Shown here: one piece after another, positions 15,063 through 23,167 of the stretch
How the letters are laid out: each line of letters opens with the position of its first letter
How positions within the stretch are numbered: the first letter of the stretch is position 1
NCBI GenBank assembly: GCA_964623735.1
Contig: CAZUVE010000013.1
Span: 1 to 34,515, forward strand
Direction: 5' to 3'
Source: SW-9-67-25 sp964623735
GTDB taxonomy: Archaea; Halobacteriota; Halobacteria; Halobacteriales; Haloarculaceae
DNA length: 34,515 nt
Notes under the pieces: model-generated
What the model saw: the letters and a program-made list of their open reading frames with translations, nothing else
The model's database searches: none
What the model was told of the DNA's origin: nothing
Program-made: the position numbers and the translations under genes

Positions 15063-16079
15063 TCACACACCGTCGATTGCGAGAGGCAGGTCCCCGTGCG
15101 TGTAGCCGTCGCGGCGGCCGTCGGGGCGGAGCCAGTAGACGACGGCGGGTTCGTGACCGGGGTGGGGCTGCTCGGCGGCCACGGCGTTCCACTCGTCGTC
15201 GCGGAACGAGGAGCAGTCGACGAAGATGACAGCCTCCTCGTGGGCGGCGAGCTGGTCGCCACGCTTGCCGTCGACGGTCTCCCGGAGGGCGGCTGCGGGG
15301 GTTCCCGCGCGGCGGCGCGTCGGGGGTTCGGGCCGGGTCACCTCGACGAGTGTGTCGGGACTGTGGACCTGGAAATCCAGCGCGTGCCCGGAGTCCAGGG
15401 CTACCTCCGGAGTGAACCCGTACCCCGAGTCCGACAGCAGTTTGGCGGCGTTGAACTCCCCCATCGTCGCCCGCATCCGGACGAGGTCCATGCGCTCGCT
15501 GGTTCCGAGTTTCGAGGCCATCGTGTACCGGAAGTCGTCGAGGCGGCCGGTCGACAGCACCGTCTCGTAGAACGCGAGCGCCTCCTCGCGGCCCGAGTCG
15601 GGAAAGCCGGCGGCGTGGTCGCGGAAGAACGTGCGGGTCGTCTCGCGGCCGTCCTTCGAGAAGAACACGGGGAGGAAAAACCACGAGACGTACTCGTAGT
15701 CGGCGAGCCAGGGGTCTGTCTCCCCGAGCGTCGCCAGCAACTCCCGCTGGGCCCACCGCGCTATCGGGTAGGGGGCCTCCCCGAAGGTGCACTTGTCCGT
15801 CCGCCAGAAGACCTCAGGGGTCTCCGTGTTGCCGAGCCAGAAGGCGTCCCCCGCTCCGTCTCCCGCTCCCGCGCCCTCGCTGTCGACCGACCAGGCGAAC
15901 AGGGCGAGGTCGCCGTTGTCCATCTCGAGACGCCGGGCCTCGTAGCCCGACGGGGGCGCGAACCAGGGCGTCCCAATGCTGGCGCCGAAGCGCGCGTCCA
16001 GGGGTCGGTGTATGTCGTGCTCGACGCGCGCGTCGTCCCAGGACTCGTGTGCTCGACGGAACCGGACCGGACCTGCCAC
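15063..16079 (-). CDS. DUF5784-like haloarchaeal protein of unknown function
   Basis: A protein of 338 aa if started at GTG 16079, just before residues AGPVRFRRAHESW. A TATA-like element (CAGTTATACG, plus strand 16101-16110) lies about 26 nt upstream, which favours this leaderless start. An in-frame GTG at 16136 would add 19 residues, would place the TATA inside the gene and would abut a palindromic repeat. The protein is soluble and rich in Trp, Phe and Asp, with stretches such as YEYVSWFFLPVFF and SGHALDFQVHSP. It appears related to the haloarchaea-specific DUF5784 family from memory. No catalytic motif is recognised. It ends convergently to the rhomboid gene across 130 bp that hold nothing obvious. 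Confidence 0.72.
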   Translation of the reverse strand: MAGPVRFRRAHESWDDARVEHDIHRPLDARFGASIGTPWFAPPSGYEARRLEMDNGDLALFAWSVDSEGAGAGDGAGDAFWLGNTETPEVFWRTDKCTFGEAPYPIARWAQRELLATLGETDPWLADYEYVSWFFLPVFFSKDGRETTRTFFRDHAAGFPDSGREEALAFYETVLSTGRLDDFRYTMASKLGTSERMDLVRMRATMGEFNAAKLLSDSGYGFTPEVALDSGHALDFQVHSPDTLVEVTRPEPPTRRRAGTPAAALRETVDGKRGDQLAAHEEAVIFVDCSSFRDDEWNAVAAEQPHPGHEPAVVYWLRPDGRRDGYTHGDLPLAIDGV

Positions 16080-16100
16080 ACCTGCTCTTACGCGTTCCAG

Positions 16101-16110
16101 CGTATAACTG
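16101..16110 (-). promoter_or_regulatory. TATA-like box of the DUF5784-like gene
   Basis: CAGTTATACG on the minus strand, about 26 nt before GTG 16079. It decides the shorter start for this gene. Confidence 0.5.
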
Positions 16111-16138
16111 TCTGACGTCCCGAACCGAAGGGCCACTC

Positions 16139-16212
16139 ACACTGATTGCTGCAAGTCAGTGCCGGATCGACCGCACGACGTCGTGCCGGTGAACAGTTAC
16201 AGCAATCAGTGT
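16139..16212 (+). repeat. Palindromic repeat, copy C (most complete)
   Basis: A 74-bp element bounded by a perfect 13-bp inverted repeat: ACACTGATTGCTG (16139-16151) and CAGCAATCAGTGT (16200-16212). The core has AGTCAGTGCCGGATCGACCG, the self-complementary CACGACGTCGTG and ACAGTTACAGCAATCA, matching the copies near the left and right edges in the same orientation. It lies between the divergent DUF5784-like and beta-propeller genes, upstream of both. Confidence 0.8.
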
Positions 16213-16269
16213 CAAACGGCTGTTTGAGTCTACGCCAGTCACAAGGGGTTCTCCCGCGCACAGTCAGAC

Positions 16270-18321
16270 ATGGCACGAACCGCAGTCACGGTCGCCGTCC
16301 TCGCGCTGGTCGCCGGATCCGTCCTCGGGGCCGGCGCGGCACTGACCGCAGTCGGCCCCGCGGCGCCGGGGACCCCGACCGGGGACACGACCGCCGGAGC
16401 ACACGACACCGGCAGCGACGACGGAGCGACGAACACGCAGGACACGACGTCCGGAACGGCGGGGGTCGGTCTCGACACCTTCGAGAACGGGTCGGCCTTC
16501 GAGGCGTACGTCCGCCAGGGGAACCTGCTTGCAGACGCCCGCGGACGCGCGACACGGTTCGCCGGCACCGACGACGTGACCACCGAGCAGGACGTGGCGG
16601 TCGCAGAGACCGCCGACGCGCCTGCCGGGGGCGACGGGGGCGGTGACGGCGACCCGAGCGCGCCCTCCCGGGTCGCGAACACGAACGTCCAGGTCGCCGG
16701 ACTCGACGAACCCGACGTGGTCAAAACCGACGGCCGGCACTTCTACTACGCGCCACACGACCGACTGCCCGGCCCGCAGCCCCTCGAGGCCGACGGGATC
16801 AGTGCCGACGACGTCGAGCGCGCCCTCGTCCGCGCCGACGCCGAGACCCACGTCGTCGACGCGAGCGATCCGGCCGCCCCCGAGGCGGTCGCAGACATCG
16901 ACACGACCGGGAAACTCCTCCAGACCGGCGAGACACTCGTCGTCCTCGGGAGTGACCGCGTTGCGGGTTACGACGTGAGCGACGCCGCCGATCCCACTGG
17001 AGTGTGGGCGAGGCCGCTGAACGGCTCGCTGGTGACCGCCCGCGAACGGAACGGTACGCTGTACGTCGTGACCCGGACGCCGGCCGATCCCGGCGCGTGT
17101 CCCGTCGAACCGCTCGACGGTCACCCGGTCGCCTGCGAGGATGTCTACCGGCCGGACACGCAGGTCCCGGTCGACGCGACGTACTCCGCGTTCGCGCTCG
17201 ACGCGGAGAGCGGCGACGTGCAAGACTCTGTGAGTTTCGTCGGCGCGGCCCGCAACTCCGTCGTCTACGTCTCGGAGGACGCGCTGTACGTCACGTACAC
17301 GAAGCCGTCGAACCGCGCTGCAGTCACCGCCGAGTTCCTCCGCGAGGAGTTCGACCGGACGTCCGCCCACCTCCAGAACCGCGTCGCCGAGATCCAGTCC
17401 TACGACATCACGCCCGCCTCGAAGGAACGGGAGATCCGCCGTGCGTTCGACCGGTGGGTCGCGACGCTGCCCGCCGAGGAGCGCGAGTCCGTCCGGGAGT
17501 CCGTCCGGGAGGGGCTCTCGGAGTACGTCGGCGCCCACCAGCGCGACCTGGCTCGGACTGGCGTCGTCCGCGTCGACGCGACCGGCGGGTCGCTGGACGT
17601 GGCGGCGACCGGGACCGTCCCCGGCCGGCCGCTGAACCAGTTCTCGGTGGACCAGCACGACGGGTCGCTGCGGATCGCGACCACGATCCCCGGCCTCGGC
17701 TCGGCTGACAGCGAGAACGATCTCTACACCCTCGACAGCGAGACCCTCGAGCCCCGCGGGAACGTGACGGGCATGGGCGTGACCGAACGGGTCTACTCGG
17801 TCCGGTACGTCGGCGACACCGCCTACGTGGTCACGTTCCGTCGGATCGACCCCTTCCACGTGGTCGACCTCTCGGATCCCGAGAACCCCGAGGAACTGGG
17901 CGAACTGAAACTGCCCGGGTTCTCCTCGTACCTCCACCCCGTCGACGACGACCACGTTCTCGGGATCGGCGAGGAAGAGGGGAGGGTCAAGACGGTCCTG
18001 TTCGACGTGAGCGACCCTGCCGATCCCGAGATTGCGGACTCGCGGGTTCTCGACCGGCGCTTCTCGGCCGTCGCCGAGACCCACCACGCGTTCCTGATGG
18101 ACCGAAGACACGGGGTGTTCGTCCTGCCAGCCGGCGAGCGCAGCCTCGTGATGGACTACACCGGCGGCTCCCTGGACGTCGAAACGACTGTCCGAACCGA
18201 CGACCCTGCCACCCGCGCCCGCTACGTCGACGACTACCTGTACGTCTTCGCCGGTGATTCCGTCGCCGTCGTCGACGAGACCGACTGGGAACGGACGGAG
18301 ACACTCCGCCTCGGCGGGTAG
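16270..18321 (+). CDS. Secreted beta-propeller domain protein
   Basis: A protein of 683 aa. An N-terminal hydrophobic segment (residues 4-28) acts as signal or anchor. A Thr/Gly/Asp-rich low-complexity stretch follows, then the entry motif TNVQVAGLDEPDVVKTDG (138-155) typical of archaeal and bacterial Beta_propel (PF09826) proteins. Repeated blade-like units follow, such as HVVDASDPAAPEAVADI, FALDAESGDVQDSV and FDVSDPADPEIADSRV. A helical insertion of about 75 residues (around 355-430) interrupts the propeller. It is probably extracellular and membrane-tethered; its binding partner is unknown. No catalytic residues are evident. No clear TATA box was found; the gene starts 57 bp after repeat copy C. 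Confidence 0.85.
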   Translation: MARTAVTVAVLALVAGSVLGAGAALTAVGPAAPGTPTGDTTAGAHDTGSDDGATNTQDTTSGTAGVGLDTFENGSAFEAYVRQGNLLADARGRATRFAGTDDVTTEQDVAVAETADAPAGGDGGGDGDPSAPSRVANTNVQVAGLDEPDVVKTDGRHFYYAPHDRLPGPQPLEADGISADDVERALVRADAETHVVDASDPAAPEAVADIDTTGKLLQTGETLVVLGSDRVAGYDVSDAADPTGVWARPLNGSLVTARERNGTLYVVTRTPADPGACPVEPLDGHPVACEDVYRPDTQVPVDATYSAFALDAESGDVQDSVSFVGAARNSVVYVSEDALYVTYTKPSNRAAVTAEFLREEFDRTSAHLQNRVAEIQSYDITPASKEREIRRAFDRWVATLPAEERESVRESVREGLSEYVGAHQRDLARTGVVRVDATGGSLDVAATGTVPGRPLNQFSVDQHDGSLRIATTIPGLGSADSENDLYTLDSETLEPRGNVTGMGVTERVYSVRYVGDTAYVVTFRRIDPFHVVDLSDPENPEELGELKLPGFSSYLHPVDDDHVLGIGEEEGRVKTVLFDVSDPADPEIADSRVLDRRFSAVAETHHAFLMDRRHGVFVLPAGERSLVMDYTGGSLDVETTVRTDDPATRARYVDDYLYVFAGDSVAVVDETDWERTETLRLGG

Positions 18322-18405
18322 TCCGGCGGGCGACCGCCCGTTCCTGTCGGAAGTGCAACCGTTACATTGATAACACACAGACTCCAACTGTGGGTGTGGT
18401 AAACA

Positions 18406-18579
18406 ATGTCGATGGGCGCATACGACGAAGAGGAACACGAACGCCGTGAGCGGAAGAACAGCGCAGTCGACGCGAGTTTCGACGACGAGCGAAGCGAGTA
18501 CAGGGGCAGCGTGGAGTTCGAGTCCGCGGAGTCGGCGGACGAACTCCTCGACCAGTTCAAGGAGATTCAGTCCGACTGA
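18406..18579 (+). CDS. DUF5786-like small acidic protein (57 aa)
   Basis: It begins MSMGAYDEEEHERRERKNS and ends in DELLDQFKEIQSD. This pattern matches my memory of the haloarchaea-specific DUF5786 family, which is about this length. It is highly charged, with no cysteines and no membrane segment. ATTGATAACAC (18366-18376) may be its TATA box, leaving a leader of about 8 nt. A second ATG two codons in is possible. Function is unknown. Its 3' end overlaps the convergent membrane-protein gene by 13 bp. Confidence 0.8.
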   Translation: MSMGAYDEEEHERRERKNSAVDASFDDERSEYRGSVEFESAESADELLDQFKEIQSD

Positions 18580-19271
18580 TTCCAGCGGAGAAACACGAGC
18601 GACAGTCCGGTGACGCCTGTCACCGCTACGACGTGTCCCACGACAGCCGCCAGGAGCACCGGCCGGCCCAGCAGGAAGGGGACGAACGCGAGTTGCACCA
18701 GCCCGAACCCGAACGTCTCCACGTCCGCGCGGCGGAGCGCCTGCCGGGTGTCGGCGTCGAACCGGTAGCGGGCCGACCGCCACAGCGCCGCGACGCTCGC
18801 CCACCAGCCCGTCCCGATGCGGTAGCAGACGTCCCACAGCACCAGCAGCGTCAGGTACACCACCAGCACGGGTGGGTCGGGGCCGAACAGCGTCTCGACC
18901 AGTGACGGGTCCGTGGTCTGTGGGTCCCAGACGAACAGGTGGGTCACCAGGGCGACGAACGCGAGCAGCCCGAGCACCACCTCGACGCTCGACCCGAACA
19001 GGAGCCGGTGGTAGGCCTCCGGGACGTCCTCGCCGCGGGTGAGCTGTGCGATGCGGAGCATCTCTGCGCTGCCGACGGTCGCGACGGCGACGGCGACGGT
19101 CCCCGCGACGGCGGCCTGCGGGAGGCCGTAAATCCAGGCGAGTACGAGGATGGCAGCCTCGAATCCGAGAAGCTGGATCCCCAGGGCCGCCCGGCGGCTG
19201 ACCGAAATGCCCGGCAGGGCGCCGATGATGCTCTCGTAGACCCACGTCTCGCCGTACTCGGGGCGGGCCAT
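18567..19271 (-). CDS. Haloarchaeal multi-spanning membrane protein
   Basis: A protein of 234 aa with about six hydrophobic helices (for example LGFEAAILVLAWIYGL, AAVAGTVAVAVATV, VVLGLLAFVALVTHLFV, VVYLTLLVLWDVCYRIG and LLAAVVGHVVAVTGV). It opens with ARPEYGETWVYESIIGALPG, which looks like a conserved N-terminal cytoplasmic segment. No transporter or enzyme motif is recognised. The ATG at 19271 overlaps the stop of the upstream NmrA-type gene (ATGA), so the pair is translationally coupled and probably functionally linked. Confidence 0.8.
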   Translation of the reverse strand: MARPEYGETWVYESIIGALPGISVSRRAALGIQLLGFEAAILVLAWIYGLPQAAVAGTVAVAVATVGSAEMLRIAQLTRGEDVPEAYHRLLFGSSVEVVLGLLAFVALVTHLFVWDPQTTDPSLVETLFGPDPPVLVVYLTLLVLWDVCYRIGTGWWASVAALWRSARYRFDADTRQALRRADVETFGFGLVQLAFVPFLLGRPVLLAAVVGHVVAVTGVTGLSLVFLRWNQSD

Positions 19272-20218
19272 CAGCCCCCACCCCGCGCTCGCTCGACGGC
19301 CCACGAGGGCTCCCGTCCGTCCTCGGCGCCGCGCCGTTCGGCCAGCGCCCGCTCGACGGCCGCGTCGAACGGTGTCCGCTCGAAGCCCAGGTACTCGCGG
19401 ATGCTGTCGTCGCGCACGACCACCGCGTTCCGGAGCCCGTCGATGAGCGGCCGCGCAACCCGCCAGTCCACGTCGGTCATCAGCCCCACCCAGTAGGAGG
19501 ACAGCCGCGGCGTCAACACTGGCACCGGGACGATCAGCGGCCGCCAGCGGCCCATTAGCTCCGCCGTCCGGCGTATCAGGTCGGCGTAGGTCAGCACGTC
19601 CGGACCGCCGATCTCGTAGGTCTCCCCGGCCGTCGCCGGGTGGTCGAGGACGCCGGCCAGGTACGCGAGGACGTCCCCGATAGCGACCGGCTGACACTCG
19701 TTTTGCACCCACCGCGGAGTCACCATCAGCGGCAGGCGCGCCGCGAGCTGGCGGACCATCGCGAAACTGGCGCTGCCCTCGCCGACGATGATGGCCGCCC
19801 GTAGCGTCGTGAGGTTGTACTCGCCCGTTCCGAGAACCCGTTCGACTTCCCGGCGGGACTCGAGGTGTGCCGAGAGGTCCTCGCCCTCCTCGCCGAGTCC
19901 GCCGAGGTAGACGACGCGCTTGACGCCGGCCGCCCCGGCGGCGTCAGCGAAGTTCTGCGCAGCAATCCGGTCGCGCTCCTCGAAGTCGGCCCCGGCCTGC
20001 ATCGAGTGAACCAGGTAGTACGCCGCCTCCGCGCCCTCCAGGGCGGCGTCGAAACTCCCCGGCTCGAGCAGGTCGCCCTCGAAGACGTCGACGCCGTCGG
20101 GAGTGTCGTACCTGTCCGGACTGCGAACGAGCGCGCGGACGTCGTGGCCGGCCGCGAGCAGGACTGGAACGAGGCGGCTCCCGACGAATCCCGTCGCGCC
20201 CGTCACTAACACGCGCAT
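19271..20218 (-). CDS. NAD(P)H-binding atypical SDR (NmrA/complex I NDUFA9-like)
   Basis: A protein of 315 aa. The N-terminal Rossmann motif is VTGATGFVGSRLVP (residues 4-17), with AYYLVHSM, VVYLGGLGE and LRAAIIVGEGSASF following, typical of atypical SDRs of the NmrA/NDUFA9/YcfH-type group. The SDR-type catalytic YxxxK is not evident, so it may bind nucleotide without classic dehydrogenase chemistry. ATG 20218 is chosen over an ATG-proximal extension of six residues; CTCTTAGGCG (20240-20249) lies about 27 nt upstream as a TATA-like box. It is coupled to the following membrane-protein gene. Annotations of relatives include ubiquinone or lipid-related roles, which are not demonstrated here. Confidence 0.85.
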   Translation of the reverse strand: MRVLVTGATGFVGSRLVPVLLAAGHDVRALVRSPDRYDTPDGVDVFEGDLLEPGSFDAALEGAEAAYYLVHSMQAGADFEERDRIAAQNFADAAGAAGVKRVVYLGGLGEEGEDLSAHLESRREVERVLGTGEYNLTTLRAAIIVGEGSASFAMVRQLAARLPLMVTPRWVQNECQPVAIGDVLAYLAGVLDHPATAGETYEIGGPDVLTYADLIRRTAELMGRWRPLIVPVPVLTPRLSSYWVGLMTDVDWRVARPLIDGLRNAVVVRDDSIREYLGFERTPFDAAVERALAERRGAEDGREPSWAVERARGGG

Positions 20219-20248
20219 ACCGGAGGAATGGACCACGAACTCTTAGGC

Positions 20249-20309
20249 GTTCTGAGCTACTGCCGGACACCGAACCCTTGGGAGTTCTGAGCTACTGCCG
20301 GACACCGAA
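20249..20309. repeat. 35-bp tandem duplication at a gene 3' end
   Basis: A 26-bp stretch (GTTCTGAGCTACTGCCGGAC followed by ACCGAA) occurs identically at 20249-20274 and 20284-20309, a 35-bp period. The second copy contains the last codons and stop of the small Cys-containing gene on the minus strand. The first lies just beyond it and just upstream of the NmrA-type gene. It looks like a recent slippage duplication. Confidence 0.85.
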
Positions 20310-20498
20310 GCAGTCCGCCCGACAGCACGGCTCGTAGCCACGGGCTTCGGCCTCCAGAAGCGGGATCTTTTCTGTCTCCCCGAGGTCCGTCGGACAGCCG
20401 GCGTCCCGCCAGGGGAGCGTGCTCTGGCGGTGGTACTTGCTTCCGCTCCCGTTGACCACGACGGTCTTGCTCGGGGGGATGTCGACGTCGGCGTCCAT
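20292..20498 (-). CDS. Small Cys-containing protein (68 aa), unknown function
   Basis: It begins MDADVDIPPSKTVVVNGSGS and ends CCRADCFGVRQ. Cysteines are at 35, 58, 59 and 63, enough to bind a metal ion, though the spacing is not a textbook zinc finger. ATG 20498 lies about 29 nt from TGATAAAAGG (20523-20532), a TATA-like box, so the gene is probably expressed leaderless. The last five codons and stop are repeated downstream by a 35-bp duplication. I do not recognise the family; the compact, Cys-ended form suggests a real small haloarchaeal protein. Confidence 0.7.
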   Translation of the reverse strand: MDADVDIPPSKTVVVNGSGSKYHRQSTLPWRDAGCPTDLGETEKIPLLEAEARGYEPCCRADCFGVRQ

Positions 20499-20611
20499 CG
20501 GCACCCGTACATACGGGCTCGTTGATAAAAGGTTCGTGGCTTCTGGCCGTCGCCCGCGCAAGAGGGATACAGACAGGAAAGTGCTTTCTGCGTCGGGTCC
20601 TCAGGCGGGGT

Positions 20612-20827
20612 ATGGCGAGCCAGCCCTGTGACGGCTGCGGGACGCAGGTGTCGATTGCCGGCGGCATCGCCAACCTCTGGACCTTGGAGAAGGACACGAC
20701 CGGCGGCATCGAACTCGAACTGGCCGACGGCAGCGAGCACTTCCTCTGTTTCGAGTGTATCGACCGGCTCCCCGACGACCGCGAGGTGACCGACGACGAC
20801 GTCACGCGACTCCCGGGGGACGGCTAA
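20612..20827 (+). CDS. Small zinc-ribbon-like protein (71 aa)
   Basis: CDGC near residue 6 and CFEC near residue 47 form a two-CxxC ribbon that would bind zinc. Between them lies an acidic beta-rich stretch (ANLWTLEKDTTGGIELELADGSEHF). Such single-ribbon proteins are common among haloarchaea and their role is mostly unknown. An in-frame extension upstream crosses the divergent gene's promoter, so ATG 20612 is used. Its TAA stop (20825-20827) overlaps the TAG stop of the convergent 28-aa gene. Confidence 0.75.
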   Translation: MASQPCDGCGTQVSIAGGIANLWTLEKDTTGGIELELADGSEHFLCFECIDRLPDDREVTDDDVTRLPGDG

Positions 20828-20910
20828 AGGAACGAGGCGACCCCGTAGGCGATGGAGGAACCCAGCATCAGCAGGACGAAGATGATTGCGATGATCTGCT
20901 GTCGGTCCAT
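20824..20910 (-). CDS. Tiny single-pass membrane protein (28 aa)
   Basis: It starts MDRQQIIAIIFVLLMLGSSI; nearly the whole chain is one transmembrane helix with a charged N-terminus. A TATA-like CAATTAGACC (20932-20940) lies about 26 nt before ATG 20910, giving a leaderless transcript. Dedicated promoter, ATG and helix-like composition argue that it is real despite its size. Function is unknown. Its stop overlaps that of the convergent zinc-ribbon gene. Confidence 0.62.
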   Translation of the reverse strand: MDRQQIIAIIFVLLMLGSSIAYGVASFL

Positions 20911-20965
20911 GCGGCCACATACGTATCCCCGCAATTAGACCTTTGGGGCCCCGTCCACGCACTCA

Positions 20966-21985
20966 CTAACCGACGTGTGCGTCCACAACGACGTGGACGA
21001 CCCCCTCGCTGTACCCTTTGACTGTCCGGGTTTCGCGGACCTCGGTGTCACGCCCGCAGCCGGCGGCCGCGTCAGCCAGGCGTTCGACCGGCCGGTCGGG
21101 CGCGAGCGCCTCCGGCGTCGCCTCGTGGACGTGGACGACCCCGCCGGGTTCGACGGTCGGCAGCACCCACGGCAGATACTCGTGTGCCTCGTAGTAGCCC
21201 AGCACGGCGCGGTCGAAGGGCTGTCCCCCGTAGGCGTCGAGGACATCCCGGCAGTCGGCCCGGTAGGGTTCGACGCGGTCGGTGACGCCGTTGCGCGCCG
21301 CGTTCTCCAGCAGGGAGGCGAACGCGTCCGGGTTGCGCTCGATCGCGGTCACGTGTGCGCCCGCCCCGGCCATCGGCAGCGTGAAGTAGCCGATCCCAGC
21401 GAAGGCGTCGAGGACCCGTTCGCCGGCCGACGCGCGCTCGCCCATCCGGGCGCGCTCGGCCTTGTTCCCCGGCGAGAACATCACCTCCGCGAGGTCCAGG
21501 GCGTACTCGACGCCGTGTTCGCGGTGGACCGTCGACGTGTCGCCCTCGCCGGCCACCACCTCTGCGGAGGGTTCGCGGTGCTGGCCCTCGACGCCCCCGC
21601 GCGCGAGGACCGTGTCGGCACCCCCGTGGAGCGCGAGCAGGGCCTCGCCGACCTCGCTCGGGCGGGGTGTGTCGCCCATCTCGACGAGCACGACGCTGCC
21701 GACGACGGCCCACGACCCCGGTGCCCGGTCGAGTTCCGCGTCGCTCCAGCCTGCCTCGCGGAGGTGGTCCTCGAGGGTCCGCAGGCGCGGTTCGCCCTCC
21801 TCGCGGACCACCTCGGTGACTGCCGTCTCCGCCGGGTGGTCGGTGACCGGGATCGCGACCGCCCCCTCCCCGCACTCCCGGATTGAACGGCTGTCGTCGT
21901 ACACACCCTCTGCGCGCAGGGACCCGATTGCTGCCTGTGTGCGGGGTTTCGCTACAACCGCCGACAGCCGGTGTTCGCAATCCAT
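20966..21985 (-). CDS. taw2: TYW2/Taw2-type tRNA wyosine aminocarboxypropyltransferase (Trm5 family)
   Basis: A protein of 339 aa with a C-terminal class I SAM-binding fold: VLDAFAGIGYFTLPMA (motif I), then AIERNP. Two features point to TYW2/Taw2 rather than the tRNA m1G37 methylase Trm5. FSPGNKAER resembles the TYW2 FSxGNxxEK stretch, and the motif after the acidic loop reads VLGYYEAHE where Trm5 has an NLP-type motif. Taw2 transfers the 3-amino-3-carboxypropyl group of SAM to 4-demethylwyosine at position 37 of tRNA-Phe. The start at 21985 is 4 nt after the nmd3 stop, so the two form an operon. Confidence 0.8.
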   Translation of the reverse strand: MDCEHRLSAVVAKPRTQAAIGSLRAEGVYDDSRSIRECGEGAVAIPVTDHPAETAVTEVVREEGEPRLRTLEDHLREAGWSDAELDRAPGSWAVVGSVVLVEMGDTPRPSEVGEALLALHGGADTVLARGGVEGQHREPSAEVVAGEGDTSTVHREHGVEYALDLAEVMFSPGNKAERARMGERASAGERVLDAFAGIGYFTLPMAGAGAHVTAIERNPDAFASLLENAARNGVTDRVEPYRADCRDVLDAYGGQPFDRAVLGYYEAHEYLPWVLPTVEPGGVVHVHEATPEALAPDRPVERLADAAAGCGRDTEVRETRTVKGYSEGVVHVVVDAHVG

Positions 21986-21989
21986 CCGC

Positions 21990-23078
21990 TCACTCCTCCG
22001 GCAGGACGTACAGCCCGGCACGGCTCTTCAGGACCGGCACCTCGTCGGCCTCCGGGTCGAGGTACGAGGGACGCGCCACTGTCGTCGCCTCGAACGTCTC
22101 GGGGTCGAGCACCTGGACGGCGTGGTCGTCCTCGACTGTCACGAGCGCCGTCGGCCGGGCGTCCGCGCGCCAGCCCAGCCGGCGGGCGTCGGGGTCGTCC
22201 CCCTCTCCGAGAGGAGCCTCGAACTCCCGGCCGGTCGCGAGGCGGATCCCCTTCAGGTTCCCGCGGACGCTCCGGACGAGTACCGGCCCGTCGCCGTCCC
22301 CGGGATCGATGACCTCTCCCGGGCGGTACGGCGGGAGACGGACCGCGTAGGTCACGCGGTAGACCTCGTTGCCGTCGCCGTCCTCTGTGAGGAGCGTCTC
22401 CGACGCCGAGAACGCTCCTCCCAGTTCCGTCACGACCTGCCGCGCGACCCGTTGGCCGAGTTTCGTCGTCGAGAGCTTCAGGTCGAGTCCCTCCGCGCGG
22501 TCGGTCACCTCCGAGACGAAGGCGTCGCGGTCGCCGTCGGCCTCCAGGTCGGCCACGAGGCTGCGGGCGATGGTCTCGGTGCGCCGGCACTCCTCCTCGG
22601 AGGGGCGGCGGTCGCGGGCGCGCACCTGCACGACACTGGCGTAGGCACCCCCGGCGACGCGCCCACACCGGTCGCAGGTCCCCCGGCCGATCTTGACGGG
22701 GACAGTCACCTCCTCGGCCACGGGCGTCCCGCGCAACACCCCCGAGAACGAGCAGTGCATCCGTATGGTCGTCTCGTCGACCTGCTCGGGGGCGACCTGC
22801 CAGGAGACGCTCTCGGCGTCGACGTGGACACCCAGCGCTTCTGTGACCTCCTCGACTGCGACGTCGGTGTAGTCCTCGGCACCGACGTCCATCCACCGGT
22901 TGCCGCGGTGGACCGCCCCGCACCGGCCACAGACGCGCACCTCGACGCGGTCGGGCGCGTCGACGAGGTCGTACTCCGAGAGGTAACACTCGTCACACAG
23001 CGGGCTGTCGGGCCCGGAGGCCCTTCTCGGCGAGACGGCGTCCCCGCAGCGGGGACAGAACTCCCCTGACCGGCTCAT
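21990..23078 (-). CDS. nmd3: 60S ribosomal export protein NMD3 homologue
   Basis: A protein of 362 aa. Four CxxC pairs form the N-terminal zinc-binding region of NMD3: FCPRCG (8-13), CDEC, VCGRCGAVH and CDRCGR. These are followed by the conserved RPSEEECRRTE region and a beta-rich C-terminal part. Eukaryotic NMD3 escorts the large ribosomal subunit; the archaeal protein is presumed to act in large-subunit biogenesis. ATG 23078 is preferred because CGCTTAAGTC (23102-23110) gives a TATA-like box 28 nt upstream. taw2 follows after 4 nt. Confidence 0.9.
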   Translation of the reverse strand: MSRSGEFCPRCGDAVSPRRASGPDSPLCDECYLSEYDLVDAPDRVEVRVCGRCGAVHRGNRWMDVGAEDYTDVAVEEVTEALGVHVDAESVSWQVAPEQVDETTIRMHCSFSGVLRGTPVAEEVTVPVKIGRGTCDRCGRVAGGAYASVVQVRARDRRPSEEECRRTETIARSLVADLEADGDRDAFVSEVTDRAEGLDLKLSTTKLGQRVARQVVTELGGAFSASETLLTEDGDGNEVYRVTYAVRLPPYRPGEVIDPGDGDGPVLVRSVRGNLKGIRLATGREFEAPLGEGDDPDARRLGWRADARPTALVTVEDDHAVQVLDPETFEATTVARPSYLDPEADEVPVLKSRAGLYVLPEE

Positions 23079-23167
23079 CGGGTCACGGTAGGCCGCTCGC
23101 CCGCTTAAGTCGCACGTTCCCGAACCCGGAGGCCTGCGCGCCCGTTCCTGTCGTCCGACGACTCCCT

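Noticed and set aside
16080..16136. Longer GTG start for the DUF5784-like gene
   Set aside because: A TATA-like box at 16101-16110 falls within it and fits GTG 16079; the extension would nearly touch a palindromic repeat. Not excluded outright.
16264..19458. A 1064-codon open frame on the minus strand
   Set aside because: It is antisense to the beta-propeller and DUF5786-like genes and has the Arg/Gly/Val-rich composition of a GC artefact.
20966..21985. Assignment as Trm5 (m1G37 methylase)
   Set aside because: The NLP-type motif of Trm5 is absent and FSPGN...ER with VLGYYE fits TYW2/Taw2; a tree would settle it.
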